Notes: generated from the sequence alone by a model not told the origin. Counted from the stretch's first letter, positions 16,779 to 25,820 are shown. The stretch: DNA of 37,739 bases from Aurantibacter sp042094015 (GCF_042094015.1 NZ_JBELDZ010000017.1:1-37739), one strand, 5' to 3'. Made by a program: numbers and translations.

Positions 16779-18221
16779 TTAAATCCAATCAATAGGTTTT
16801 TTTAAAACCTCTACTAATTTAGCTTCTTCACTGTCTGGTTCTGGATTATGATCGTAAACCCATTGTACATGTGGTGGTAAACTCATTAAAATACTTTCTA
16901 TTCTTCCGTTTGTTTTAAGTCCGAAAAGAGTTCCTTTATCATGTACTAAATTAAATTCTACATAACGTCCACGTCGTATTTCTTGCCAATCGCGTTGTTC
17001 TTTTGTATATTCTAAATTTTTACGTTTTTCCACTATTGGTACATAAGCTTCAAGGAAAGAATTTCCAACTTCAGTCTCAAAATTATACCAATCCTGCATA
17101 GACATTTCTTCTGTTTTTTTACAGTAATCATAAAATAATCCACCAATTCCACGAGCTTCATTTCTGTGTTCATTATAAAAATACTCGTCACAACGTGCTT
17201 TGTATTTTGGATAAAATTCAGGGTTATGTTTATCGCAAGCTTCTTTACATACGTTATGAAAATGTTTAGCATCTTCCTCGAATAAATAATAAGGTGTTAA
17301 ATCCTGTCCGCCACCAAACCATTGGTCCACAATATTTCCTTCTTTGTCATACATTTCAAAATAGCGCCAATTAGCATGAACCGTTGGAATCATTGGGTTT
17401 TTAGGATGAAGTACTATGCTTAAACCACAGGCAAAGAAATCTGCGTCTTCTACACCAAAATATTTTTGCATAGAATCTGGCAACTTTCCATGTACGCCAG
17501 AAATATTAACGCCACCTTTTTCGAAAACATTTCCATTTTCTATTACGCGTGTTCTGCCTCCGCCGCCTTCTGGTCTATCCCAAAGATCTTCTTGAAATTT
17601 AGCTTTTCCATCTACTGCTTCTAATTTTGCTGTAATACGATCTTGTAATTTTTGAATGTAAGTAAAAAATTGATTTTTCATATTGTTTGTTTTGTATTTT
17701 TCATAGAGCTCCATATCTAATGGTGCTGAATTTGGTGGCGTAAATTCTTTAATTAATGTTTTTTGCCACGTAAAATTATTATTTATAGCAACATTTACAC
17801 TTGCTCTATTTTCTTTATAAACTATAATTTGAAGTCTTTCAAGTCCCAAATAAGTAAAAGCGTACTTACTCAAATGTTTTACAACCTTACTCATTATTTT
17901 TTGCCCATTAAAATTGTAATCTATGCAATAGGCAAACTCACCTTGATTAATAATCCAATCTAATTCTTTAATGTAAATTAAACCTATTAATTTATGAGTG
18001 TTTTTTTCTTTTATGGTAAATAGAAATGTTTCTTTTGTATTGAAGTTTTTTATCATTTTGATGACAAAAAAACCAGATAAAGTTGGGTTTAAATTTTGCT
18101 CTAAGGTTTTTGGAAAATATGCTTTTAACCTATCTTGATTTGATATGCAAAAATCGCAAATGCTCCAAGCATCTTTTTCTTGAATTTTGTCAATGTAATA
18201 TGTGTCAAATTCAATAAGCAT
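16779..18221 (-). CDS. hemF: GNAT acetyltransferase fused to coproporphyrinogen III oxidase (HemF)
   Basis: One uninterrupted 480-codon frame holds two proteins. Residues 1-180 are a GNAT-fold N-acetyltransferase of the RimJ/RimL type (IGLIYIKELDW, a degenerate acetyl-CoA loop FNGQKIMSKVV, and the closing ERLQIIVYKENRASVNVAINNNF segment). Residues 181-480 are a full-length, oxygen-dependent HemF, which oxidatively decarboxylates coproporphyrinogen III to protoporphyrinogen IX. HemF hallmarks are the glycine-rich WDRPEGGGGRTR, VHANWRYFEM, WFGGGQDLTPYY, EARGIGGLFYDY and RGRYVEFNLVHDKGT. The junction reads DMELYEKYKTNN-MKNQFF: a natural GNAT end runs straight into the usual HemF start, whose ATG is at 17681. 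Separate HemF made from that internal ATG is possible. Loss of the GNAT stop codon, or a base error in the sequence, would explain the fusion. It starts one base after the EI24 gene. Confidence 0.9.
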   Translation of the reverse strand: MLIEFDTYYIDKIQEKDAWSICDFCISNQDRLKAYFPKTLEQNLNPTLSGFFVIKMIKNFNTKETFLFTIKEKNTHKLIGLIYIKELDWIINQGEFAYCIDYNFNGQKIMSKVVKHLSKYAFTYLGLERLQIIVYKENRASVNVAINNNFTWQKTLIKEFTPPNSAPLDMELYEKYKTNNMKNQFFTYIQKLQDRITAKLEAVDGKAKFQEDLWDRPEGGGGRTRVIENGNVFEKGGVNISGVHGKLPDSMQKYFGVEDADFFACGLSIVLHPKNPMIPTVHANWRYFEMYDKEGNIVDQWFGGGQDLTPYYLFEEDAKHFHNVCKEACDKHNPEFYPKYKARCDEYFYNEHRNEARGIGGLFYDYCKKTEEMSMQDWYNFETEVGNSFLEAYVPIVEKRKNLEYTKEQRDWQEIRRGRYVEFNLVHDKGTLFGLKTNGRIESILMSLPPHVQWVYDHNPEPDSEEAKLVEVLKKPIDWI

Positions 18222-18222
18222 A

Positions 18223-18984
18223 TTAATTAATTTGTTTTGCAGTAAATTTTTCTTTTTTAAGTATTTCTACTGTTTTTAAAGATGCAGCAGTAACACTAAA
18301 AGGTAAAACTAAAATAACGCCAATAATTGGAATTAATAAAAAAAGGATGAATACAATTCCATTTCCAATAGCAATACCTCGATGATTCTTAACGAATTGA
18401 ACACTTTCTCGATATTTAAAATGGCGTTCTAAAGTATAATCTATGTTTCCAAAACCGGCATAATAGGCTTGTGTTAAGAAAAGTAGTATTGTAGATAAAA
18501 TATTTACTCCAGGAATAAATTTTAGTAGTAGTAAAGGAATTGTAATTAAGAGTTCTTTTCCTAAGTTTCTAAGATTAATTCTAATACCACGCCAAAGCTG
18601 TTCTTTAAATGATGTTTTTCTATGTTGATGTTTTTCAATCCCAGTTAAATACACTTCAATTTTTTCTGAAACAGGACTCATAAATGGTGCAGAAAGCGCC
18701 ATTATAATATGTTTATATAGAATTAATCCAATAGCAAAAAGAATAATACCACCAATAAAAGTTGAAGCTGTCGTAAAAGCTTCTTTTCCAAATTCCCAGA
18801 TCCAAATTCTAGCAATAAATTCACCAACATTGCCCGATAACCCATAAGCTGTAAATCCAATAATTATAGCAGTTACAAAACTAATAAGCATTGGAATAAA
18901 AAAGTATTTCCAAAGTTTTAGTTTTGAAATTAATCCAAAACTCTTAAAGTAGGCTTGAATAGCTTGTAGGATGTTTTTTAGCAT
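18223..18984 (-). CDS. EI24/CysZ-like membrane protein
   Basis: This 253-residue integral membrane protein of the EI24 (CysZ-like) family has about four to five hydrophobic segments (about 30-55, 75-100, 155-185, 215-245). A LSAPFMSPVSEKIE motif near residue 96 is characteristic of the family. CysZ is a sulfate channel in Proteobacteria, but EI24-domain proteins in this phylum are not characterised, so a transport role is only inferred. It is the first gene after the hemE terminator, and only one base separates it from the GNAT-hemF gene. Confidence 0.82.
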   Translation of the reverse strand: MLKNILQAIQAYFKSFGLISKLKLWKYFFIPMLISFVTAIIIGFTAYGLSGNVGEFIARIWIWEFGKEAFTTASTFIGGIILFAIGLILYKHIIMALSAPFMSPVSEKIEVYLTGIEKHQHRKTSFKEQLWRGIRINLRNLGKELLITIPLLLLKFIPGVNILSTILLFLTQAYYAGFGNIDYTLERHFKYRESVQFVKNHRGIAIGNGIVFILFLLIPIIGVILVLPFSVTAASLKTVEILKKEKFTAKQIN

Positions 18985-18995
18985 TAGTATATATT

Positions 18996-19031
18996 AAAAA
19001 AAGCGTTACTGTTAGCAGTAACGCTTTTTTT
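18996..19031 (-). terminator. Terminator after hemE
   Basis: Seven A, GCGTTACTG, loop TTAG, CAGTAACGC and seven T form a perfect 16-bp stem. It lies 3 bases after the hemE stop and 11 bases before the EI24 start, so it would split the heme block into two transcripts or attenuate the second part. Confidence 0.85.
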
Positions 19032-19034
19032 GTT

Positions 19035-20060
19035 TTAAGCTTTATATTCTTTTACTGCATCTATAAATGCTTTTGCATTTTCTAGTGGGATATTTGGCAG
19101 AATTCCGTGACCTAAATTTACAATATATTTGTCTTTACCAAAATCGTTAATCATTTGTGTGACCATCTTTTTAATTTCCACTGGTGGCGAAAACAAACGG
19201 GTTGGATCAAAGTTTCCTTGTAAGGTAATATTTCCTCCAGTTAAGTAACGAGCATTTCTTGCAGAACATGTCCAATCCACACCTAAAGCTGACGCTCCAG
19301 ATTTAGCCATTGTGTCTAATGCAAACCAACAACCTTTTCCAAATGCAATTACTGGTGTTTCATCTTTTAATGCGTCAATAATTTGCTGGATATAATTCCA
19401 AGAGAATTCTTGATAATCTACAGGTGATAACATTCCGCCCCAAGAATCAAAAACCTGAACTGCATTTACACCAGCTTTTACTTTTTCTTTTAAGTAAGCG
19501 ATTGTAGTATCTGTGATTTTTTGTAATAATTGATGAGCAGCAACAGGATTTGTAAAACAAAACTCTTTAGCTTTATCAAAGTTTTTAGATCCCTGACCTT
19601 GTACACAATAACATAAAATGGTCCATGGAGAACCAGCAAAACCAATTAGCGGAATATCGTCATTAAGTTTTTCTTTAGTCATTTTTATTGCATCGTAAAC
19701 GTAGTTTAAGCTTTCTTTTACGTTTGGTACAATTACATTATCTACATCTCTTTGAGTACGTACAGGATTTGGTAAATATGGGCCAAAATTTGGTTTCATT
19801 TGTACCTCAATATTCATTGCTTGTGGAATAACTAAAATATCGCAGAATAAAATAGCAGCATCCATTCCATATCTACGAATTGGCTGTACTGTAATTTCAC
19901 TTGCTAATTCTGGTGTTTGACAACGTGTAAAGAAATCATATTTAGCCTTTATTTCCATAAATTCCGGCAAATATCTTCCTGCTTGACGCATCATCCAAAC
20001 TGGCGGACGTTCTACTGTTTCGCCTTTTAAGGCTCTTAAAAATAAATCGTTTTTCAACAT
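19035..20060 (-). CDS. hemE: Uroporphyrinogen decarboxylase
   Basis: HemE removes four acetate carboxyls from uroporphyrinogen III to give coproporphyrinogen III. The 341-residue protein carries the family N-terminal signature RPPVWMMRQAGRYLPEF (about 18-34), PIRRYGMDAAILFCDIL (catalytic Asp region), GFAGSPWTI, and the C-terminal NLGHGILPNIP. The length is normal. It is separated from hemC-hemD by the tRNA-Ser gene and followed at once by a strong terminator. Confidence 0.97.
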   Translation of the reverse strand: MLKNDLFLRALKGETVERPPVWMMRQAGRYLPEFMEIKAKYDFFTRCQTPELASEITVQPIRRYGMDAAILFCDILVIPQAMNIEVQMKPNFGPYLPNPVRTQRDVDNVIVPNVKESLNYVYDAIKMTKEKLNDDIPLIGFAGSPWTILCYCVQGQGSKNFDKAKEFCFTNPVAAHQLLQKITDTTIAYLKEKVKAGVNAVQVFDSWGGMLSPVDYQEFSWNYIQQIIDALKDETPVIAFGKGCWFALDTMAKSGASALGVDWTCSARNARYLTGGNITLQGNFDPTRLFSPPVEIKKMVTQMINDFGKDKYIVNLGHGILPNIPLENAKAFIDAVKEYKA

Positions 20061-20106
20061 ATCTCAATTATGTGTTTCCTAACTAAATTAGGAATTTACT
20101 TATTTG

Positions 20107-20193
20107 CAGAGAGTAAGGGATTCGAACCCTTGGTACCTTTACAAGTACACTACCTTTCCAAGGTAGCACGATCGGCCGCTCTGTCAACTCTCT
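20107..20193 (-). tRNA. tRNA-Ser (GGA)
   Basis: A complete class II tRNA of 87 nt. The acceptor stem AGAGAGT/ACTCTCT is perfect. The anticodon stem CTACC/GGTAG encloses TTGGAAA, giving anticodon GGA (Ser). A long variable arm (GTACC/GGTAC type) and a T-arm AAGGG-TTCGAAT-CCCTT follow. The discriminator base is G. The next bases are CAA, so CCA is not encoded and must be added. It lies between hemC-hemD and hemE in the same orientation. Confidence 0.95.
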
Positions 20194-20210
20194 ATTTAAT
20201 AGAGTTTATG

Positions 20211-21794
20211 TTAAACATAAACCTCATTCACTAACTCAATAACACTTTCTACGGTTGGAACTTTAGCTACACGTACATCATCGAAATGATTTCTTGCTTG
20301 TTTTGCAGTAGTTTCACCTATACAGAATGCAATTGGCTTACTATTATTATGCTTTATAAAACTATCTACAGTACTTGGACTGAAAAACATAACACCTTCA
20401 ATAGTATTGGTAATTTCTAAACCTTCGTATTTAGTTGTATAAGCTTCAATTTCGTTTACAGTAATATTACTTTCTCTTAAAATAGTTGGCAATGCATCTA
20501 GTCTAATATCACTACAGAAATAAGAAACCTCAGTTCCTTCTAAATAATCAACTAAATAATTAGCTAACGTTTCTGCATTTTTAGCTTGATGAACTACAGG
20601 TCCTATTTTTTGTTCTATTAACTTCTTGGTTCGTCTACCAACACAGTAAATATTTGTAAATTTTAAATCTTCAGCAGGAACACTATTTATAATAGCTTCT
20701 ACTGCATTCTGACTTGTAATAACCACATTTCTATGATCTTGCTTTAAAACTATTGGTGAAATACGGTTAATATTGACTTTTACAAAATCTGCGTGATTTA
20801 CTTTTAAACCTTGATGAAATAATTTCTTTTGCTCATCGGTTAAAGCTTTAGTTGAAAATATTTTTTCGTCTCTAGAAGTATAATCCCTTGTATCTACTAA
20901 TTTATTTCCACCTTTATCTAAAATGTAATTAGCGCAAAAACTTGCTATATTATGGTGGCTACCTAAAGGTTCTATTTTTTCAACTTCAATCTTACGAGTT
21001 CCATCTCGACTTAACAAAACACCTTTAAAACAAATGTCATTTTGTTTGTCTCTATGAAATGCAATTGCTCCAATTGGGGAAGAACATCCACCTTCTAAAA
21101 TTCGTAAAAATTTACGTTCTATACCTGTACAGATTTCAGTAGTTTCATCGTTAATTTCTTTACAAGCTTCAACTACTTCTGTATTTTCCTTTAAAGCTGC
21201 AATCATAACTGCTCCTTGACCTGGCGCAGGAATCATCCAGTCTAAATTAAAAGAGTTTTCTGGTGTTAATTCTAAACGACCTAGTCCTGCTGCTGCAAAA
21301 ATAGCTCCATTCCAAGTTTTACTGTTTTCTAATTTTTCTAATCGTGAATTTACATTACCACGAATATCTTCAATTTTATGCGTTGGAAAACGGTTTAACC
21401 ATTGTGCTCTTCTTCGTAAACTACTCGTTGCAATTATGGCATCTTTTTGACTCATAAATTCTTCAGAGTCATTAAAAACCAACATATCTCTAGTGTTTCC
21501 ACGTTTTAATACAGCAGCTTGAATAATACCTTCTGGCATTTGTGTTGGCACATCTTTTAAAGAGTGTACAGCTACATCAATATCACCATTAAGTAAAGCT
21601 ATATCTAAAGTTTTTGTAAAAATTCCAGTAACACCAAGTTCATAAAGCGGTTTATCTAAAACGATATCTCCTGTAGATTTTACAGGAACTAAGACGCAAT
21701 TATGACCTAAGTGTTCTAATTGAATCTTTACAATATTTGCTTGCCAAAGGGCTAATTGGCTATCACGAGTACCAATACGGATGGTTTTAGACAT
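20211..21794 (-). CDS. hemCD: Fused porphobilinogen deaminase / uroporphyrinogen-III synthase
   Basis: This two-enzyme chain of 527 residues polymerises four porphobilinogens to hydroxymethylbilane (HemC) and cyclises it to uroporphyrinogen III (HemD). The HemC half (1 to about 305) shows HSLKDVPT (Asp81), SSLRRRAQW, RGNVNSRL and EGGCSSPIGA, whose Cys237 binds the dipyrromethane cofactor. The HemD half (about 310-527) is poorly conserved as usual, but shows the SQNAVEAI, YCVGRRTKKLI and VMFFSPSTVDSF segments of the fold. This fusion is, from memory, usual in Flavobacteriia. The ATG start is one base after the hemA stop, so translation is coupled. Confidence 0.95.
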   Translation of the reverse strand: MSKTIRIGTRDSQLALWQANIVKIQLEHLGHNCVLVPVKSTGDIVLDKPLYELGVTGIFTKTLDIALLNGDIDVAVHSLKDVPTQMPEGIIQAAVLKRGNTRDMLVFNDSEEFMSQKDAIIATSSLRRRAQWLNRFPTHKIEDIRGNVNSRLEKLENSKTWNGAIFAAAGLGRLELTPENSFNLDWMIPAPGQGAVMIAALKENTEVVEACKEINDETTEICTGIERKFLRILEGGCSSPIGAIAFHRDKQNDICFKGVLLSRDGTRKIEVEKIEPLGSHHNIASFCANYILDKGGNKLVDTRDYTSRDEKIFSTKALTDEQKKLFHQGLKVNHADFVKVNINRISPIVLKQDHRNVVITSQNAVEAIINSVPAEDLKFTNIYCVGRRTKKLIEQKIGPVVHQAKNAETLANYLVDYLEGTEVSYFCSDIRLDALPTILRESNITVNEIEAYTTKYEGLEITNTIEGVMFFSPSTVDSFIKHNNSKPIAFCIGETTAKQARNHFDDVRVAKVPTVESVIELVNEVYV

Positions 21795-21795
21795 T

Positions 21796-23046
21796 TTATT
21801 TTGTTTCTAACTGAAATACTTTTTTTATAAGTTCTAAACTTTCCGTTCCAGAACCTGCATCGTCTTTTAAATGATGCGCAAAGTGATTGGTTATTTTTTG
21901 AATAATGTTATTACTAATTATTTCGGCTTGAGCTTCATTAAAATCGCTTAATTTTTTACGCTGCGTATCTAATTCTGCCATTTTAAAATCTTGAAGCTTA
22001 TGTTTTAAAGCTTTAATTGTAGGTGCAAATTTACGAGTTTCTAACCAAGCATTAAATTCAGTTTTAACTTCTTCTATAATTTCCTCTGCAATTGGAATTT
22101 GAGATTTTCTTTTCTCTAAAGTATCATCAGTCATTTGAGATAATTGATCCAAATGGACTAGTGTAACTTGTTCTAAATCGTTAACATTTTCGTTTACGTT
22201 TTTAGGAATCGATAAGTCTAAAATTAAAAGTGGCTTGTTATTTTTAATTATGAATTTATCAACTGTAGGATTTTGTGCTCCAGTAGATACTATAAGAATA
22301 TCTGCTGTATGAATTTCTTCCTGTAAGTTAGCATAATCTTTAACAACTAAGTTAAATTTTCCTGCAATTTTTTCTGCTTTATCTTTTGTTCTGTTTATTA
22401 GTGTAATGTGCTCGTTTTTAGTATGTTTTACTAAATTCTCACAAGTGTTACGACCAATTTTACCTGTTCCAAATAACAAGATGTTTTTTTCTGGAACATT
22501 TTTAATATTATTTAATATATAATGAACAGAAGCAAAAGATACAGATGTGGCTCCAGAAGAAATTTCCGTTTCAGTTTTAATTCGTTTACTAGCTTGAATT
22601 ACTGAATTTAATAAACGTTCTAAAAATGGATTTAATAAACCTGCTTTTTTGGATGCTCTTGCACTAATCTTTAATTGGCTAATAATCTCAAAATCACCTA
22701 AAATTTGACTATCTAAACCACAACCAACTCTAAATAAATGTGCAATTGCTTCGCGACTTTTATAAATATATGCCACTTTTTGAAACTCCTCTACAGTTCC
22801 TTTTGTGTTTTCGCACAATAGTTTTATAAGCTGATATGGATGTTCTGCAAAACCAAAAATTTCGGTTCTGTTACAGGTAGATGTTACTATTAAGCCTTCT
22901 ATGTTGTTATCCTTGGCTTGACTTAAAAGATTTTGTTTTGCATTTTCATCTAAACTAAAATGACCTCTTACTTCAGCATCAGCTTTTTTGTAGCTAAGAC
23001 CTAAGGCATAGAAATGAGTTCCTTTTGAGATGTTATACTGTTCCAT
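21796..23046 (-). CDS. hemA: Glutamyl-tRNA reductase
   Basis: HemA is the committed step of C5 heme synthesis: NADPH-dependent reduction of glutamyl-tRNA(Glu) to glutamate-1-semialdehyde. The 416-residue protein has the catalytic Cys58 in TSTCNRTEIFG, the LFRVGCGLDSQILGD and QASKRIKTET segments, an NADPH-binding LLFGTGKIGRNT (about 195-206), and the C-terminal dimerisation helices. It is the first gene of the minus-strand heme operon, with its own promoter 18 bases from the transcription start to the ATG. The partner HemL is not in the window. Confidence 0.97.
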   Translation of the reverse strand: MEQYNISKGTHFYALGLSYKKADAEVRGHFSLDENAKQNLLSQAKDNNIEGLIVTSTCNRTEIFGFAEHPYQLIKLLCENTKGTVEEFQKVAYIYKSREAIAHLFRVGCGLDSQILGDFEIISQLKISARASKKAGLLNPFLERLLNSVIQASKRIKTETEISSGATSVSFASVHYILNNIKNVPEKNILLFGTGKIGRNTCENLVKHTKNEHITLINRTKDKAEKIAGKFNLVVKDYANLQEEIHTADILIVSTGAQNPTVDKFIIKNNKPLLILDLSIPKNVNENVNDLEQVTLVHLDQLSQMTDDTLEKRKSQIPIAEEIIEEVKTEFNAWLETRKFAPTIKALKHKLQDFKMAELDTQRKKLSDFNEAQAEIISNNIIQKITNHFAHHLKDDAGSGTESLELIKKVFQLETK

Positions 23047-23069
23047 TTAATTCAAAACAAATTGCCTCG

Positions 23070-23101
23070 CAAATTTATAAGGCTTACTTTGTTTAAAACA
23101 A
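23070..23101 (-). promoter_or_regulatory. Promoter of the hemA operon
   Basis: On the minus strand, TTG (23099-23101) and a perfect TAAATTTG (23070-23077) are 21 bases apart, fitting the Bacteroidota -33/-7 pattern. The start would be near 23064, just before hemA. Confidence 0.6.
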
Positions 23102-23124
23102 CGCTAAAAGAACAATAAATATCG

Positions 23125-23159
23125 TTTGTGGTTTTTTAAAGTTGTTTTTCGTATTTTTG
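23125..23159 (+). promoter_or_regulatory. Promoter of the AraC-type regulator
   Basis: TTTG (23125-23128) and a perfect TATTTTTG (23152-23159) are 23 bases apart. The start would be near 23165, leaving an 80-base leader that contains the TCTAAAACTTAGTTTAGA element (23199-23217) also found before ricT. It lies back to back with the hemA promoter. Confidence 0.55.
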
Positions 23160-23243
23160 CTTTGTAATCATAGTGATAACAGTGATTTTTGGCTATTCTC
23201 TAAAACTTAGTTTAGAACGAATCTAAATAAAATAATTTCAAAA

Positions 23244-24134
23244 ATGAAAGAAACTCTTGTGAAAAATAACGCTAAAAGGTTTTTTAACGAAACTCGTATT
23301 GAAGACGGTTTTTTTGTATTGACATATAGAAACGACGAAACCGAAGTTGCTGTTATTGAGAGAGATATAGATAGTAGTTTTATTCAGTTTCATTTTTGCT
23401 TAAAAGGGAAAAGTGCTTTTTTGTTTAACAATGGCTCTTATGTTTTAGATATTTCTGAGGAATCTTCTTTACTGCTTTATAATCCTGAGCGTGATTTACC
23501 TATTAGTTTAAAAGTAAACCCTAATAGTTGGATGGTTTCTATAATTATTTCTATTAAAAAATTTCACGGTTTATTTTCTCAAGAAGCAGATTATATTTCA
23601 TTTTTAAACAAAGAGAATAAAGAAAACAAATATTATAAAGATGGTAAAATATCTCCATCTATGAGTATTTCTTTAAATCAAGTTATAAACTACAATTTAA
23701 ACGAAATTATAAAACCACTCTATTTTAAAGCTAAAGCTTACGAATTATTAAGCTTGTACTTTAATAGAAGTGAAGATGCAGACATTGAACAATGTCCATT
23801 TTTAGCAGACGAAAGTAACGTAACTAAAATAAAACGTGCCAAAGATATTATGATTTCTAAAATGGCTGAGCCACCAACGTTACAAGAATTATCTGAAGAA
23901 ATTAATTTAAGCCTAAAAAAACTTAAAGAAGGTTTTAAGCAAATTTATGGAGATACTGTTTATGGATTTCTATTTGATTATAAAATGGAAGTTGCCAGAA
24001 AACTATTAGAATCTGGTGCACATAACGTAAACGAAGTTGGTTTAAAAGTTGGTTATAGCACATGTAGTCATTTTATTGCCGCGTTTAAGAAAAAGTATGG
24101 TACTACACCTAAAAAGTATGTTCAATCTAGCTAA
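23244..24134 (+). CDS. AraC-family transcriptional regulator
   Basis: This 296-residue DNA-binding protein has an AraC-type double helix-turn-helix domain at about residues 195-296 (TLQELSEEINLSLKKLKEGF for the first helix pair, then VGLKVGYSTCSHFIAAFKKKYG). The N-terminal part (about 1-180) resembles a cupin-like sensor but has no identifiable ligand motif. It is divergent from hemA, with 197 bases between the start codons carrying both promoters, so control of heme synthesis, perhaps in response to iron or heme, is a reasonable inference. A strong terminator follows. Confidence 0.9.
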   Translation: MKETLVKNNAKRFFNETRIEDGFFVLTYRNDETEVAVIERDIDSSFIQFHFCLKGKSAFLFNNGSYVLDISEESSLLLYNPERDLPISLKVNPNSWMVSIIISIKKFHGLFSQEADYISFLNKENKENKYYKDGKISPSMSISLNQVINYNLNEIIKPLYFKAKAYELLSLYFNRSEDADIEQCPFLADESNVTKIKRAKDIMISKMAEPPTLQELSEEINLSLKKLKEGFKQIYGDTVYGFLFDYKMEVARKLLESGAHNVNEVGLKVGYSTCSHFIAAFKKKYGTTPKKYVQSS

Positions 24135-24136
24135 AT

Positions 24137-24167
24137 AAAAAAGGAAGACGTTTTGTCTTCCTTTTTT
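24137..24167. terminator. Bidirectional terminator, araC-type gene / secreted trio
   Basis: Six A, GGAAGAC, loop GTTTT, GTCTTCC and six T form a perfect stem between the convergent AraC-type gene and the last gene of the secreted trio. Confidence 0.88.
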
Positions 24168-24185
24168 ATTTAATTTTTTGTAAGG

Positions 24186-25031
24186 TTAATTTTGATAATA
24201 ATGTGCTATTATTTGAATATCATCATTACCTGTACCTATGTACATTTTTACAGCACCAGTTCCTCCTGTATCACCAACAGCTAATTGAGCAGCAAACATT
24301 GCTGTATATGTTCCAGGTCCTAACTTGACATAATCCGAACCTGTATTATGAAAATTCTCATACTCTCCATTTCTAGAGTCTCCATTATTATAAAATTGCC
24401 CATTAATAGCTAATAATCCACCTACCTCATTACAAACAGTTCCTCCAGAGTTTACATCTATACACCAAGGTCCATCATTTATAGGATTACCATCTACATC
24501 ATTAATTATAGCTGCTCCTAGGTAATTATTTTGTCTAAAGTAAACACCAGTCTGAACTATTCTTGCATGTTCGTCTGCAATTCTTCCACTAGCATTAGCT
24601 GTTTTGTAAACAGACCAAGAAACAGAATAATTTATTTCAACAATAGCATTAGCTGTTAAAGTAAAGCTTGTAGCTGTTCCTCCAACAGGTATTCCTGCTG
24701 TTGTATAACCAAATCCGCCTCCAGTTTGATTAATTAAGGTCGATGGATCTATTCCGTCGGTTAAATAGTTTTCAGAATCAAATAAAATCTCAATATTATT
24801 AGCTTGTGTACCTAATACCAAATCCCCATTATCATCTATATGAACAGGAGTTGTGCTATCTGTGCCCAGATTATTAGGGTTGTTAACAGAACTTAAACCA
24901 TCTATTCTAATTGTTTCGATTGGTCCAGCAACATGAACTGGTTGCTGTGGGTCATCTGTATTAATTCCAACTTGTGAATAAACCAAATTAACAATAAAAA
25001 GTAATCCTATATTTAAGTATATTTTTTTCAT
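24186..25031 (-). CDS. Secreted protein of unknown function (trio member 3)
   Basis: This 281-residue exported protein has a signal peptide (about 1-19, ending VYSQ). The mature N-terminus VGINTDDPQQPVHVAG is followed by ETIRIDGLSS, a block shared with the two upstream genes. The VGI(N/G)T..P...LH head is common in Bacteroidota surface proteins and resembles tail-fibre-like repeats. The rest is predicted beta-rich (segments such as TANAIVEINYSVSWSVYK and GPGTYTAMFAAQL), suggesting a C1q/TNF-like jelly roll; this is a guess from strand pattern. Two Cys near residues 190-197 (WCIDVNSGGTVC) may form a disulfide. There is no T9SS sorting domain. It starts 2 bases after the upstream gene stops. 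Confidence 0.75.
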   Translation of the reverse strand: MKKIYLNIGLLFIVNLVYSQVGINTDDPQQPVHVAGPIETIRIDGLSSVNNPNNLGTDSTTPVHIDDNGDLVLGTQANNIEILFDSENYLTDGIDPSTLINQTGGGFGYTTAGIPVGGTATSFTLTANAIVEINYSVSWSVYKTANASGRIADEHARIVQTGVYFRQNNYLGAAIINDVDGNPINDGPWCIDVNSGGTVCNEVGGLLAINGQFYNNGDSRNGEYENFHNTGSDYVKLGPGTYTAMFAAQLAVGDTGGTGAVKMYIGTGNDDIQIIAHYYQN

Positions 25032-25033
25032 AA

Positions 25034-25801
25034 TTAATTATATATTCTAATTTTTAAATAATCCTTATCTCCACCATATCCAACACTTGTAAGATCTGCA
25101 GAGTCACTAGTAGTTACTCCAAAAAAGTATAACGTATGATTTCCTGCAGGAACTGTTAAATAACCTTGACTGTTCATGTAGGGATAACCAATACTTCCAC
25201 CATAATTAGTTTCGTAAGATTGTCCTTTGTATCCGTGTCTAATTGCTTTCTCAGTTGCGTCTAATCCATTACTGTCTATATCTACGCAAAAATAGGTAAC
25301 CATTGTAACTGCTTTTTCATATGTTACATAAGCTGTAGGAACACTTGTGCTTAAATCATTTCCTGCTACTAATAAAGTTATACCATATTTTACCTCTACA
25401 GTTGCGTCTTGAGGTGCATTAAAAGGAATGGTTTTAATTGTTCCTTCAACAGTTGTACTTCCAATTGGACTATTTATTACTGTTCCAGAGCCATAACCTA
25501 ACGTATAAGGATCATCGTCAATAAAATTAGGAACATCAATTAAAAAATTTAAAGGTTCAGTAGCCGCTGTTCCAAAACCACTACCAAAAGTAATGTCTCC
25601 ATTAGCATCAACGTAAGCTTTGACAAGCTTTCCTGTTGGGTTTTTTGTTGGATTATTAGATGTGTTTAATGCATCTATTCTAATTGTGGAAGTGCTTCCT
25701 GCTATATGTAATTCTTCCTCTGGTGTAATTGTTCCTATTCCTACTTGTGAAACACCAACAAAAAAACAAAGATTTAATAATAATGAAATATGTGTTTTCA
25801 T
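25034..25801 (-). CDS. Secreted protein of unknown function (trio member 2)
   Basis: This 255-residue paralogue of its neighbours has a signal peptide (about 1-18), then the VGIGTITPEEELHIAG head with TSTIRIDALNTSNNP. A VDANGDITFG segment matches VDALGNLTTE and IDDNGDLVLG in the other two. Later beta-strand segments (ATVEVKYGITLLVAG, PAGNHTLYFFGV) align in order with those of the paralogues, and the C-terminus DYLKIRIYN ends in a strand. No known enzyme motif was seen. It lies 19 bases downstream of trio member 1. Confidence 0.75.
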   Translation of the reverse strand: MKTHISLLLNLCFFVGVSQVGIGTITPEEELHIAGSTSTIRIDALNTSNNPTKNPTGKLVKAYVDANGDITFGSGFGTAATEPLNFLIDVPNFIDDDPYTLGYGSGTVINSPIGSTTVEGTIKTIPFNAPQDATVEVKYGITLLVAGNDLSTSVPTAYVTYEKAVTMVTYFCVDIDSNGLDATEKAIRHGYKGQSYETNYGGSIGYPYMNSQGYLTVPAGNHTLYFFGVTTSDSADLTSVGYGGDKDYLKIRIYN

Positions 25802-25820
25802 AATAATGTAGTTTTATTAA

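Noticed and set aside
16405..16788. Longer YchJ-like protein starting at TTG 16788
   Set aside because: That start lies inside hemF and moves the zinc motif away from the N-terminus; the ATG at 16770 fits the family better.
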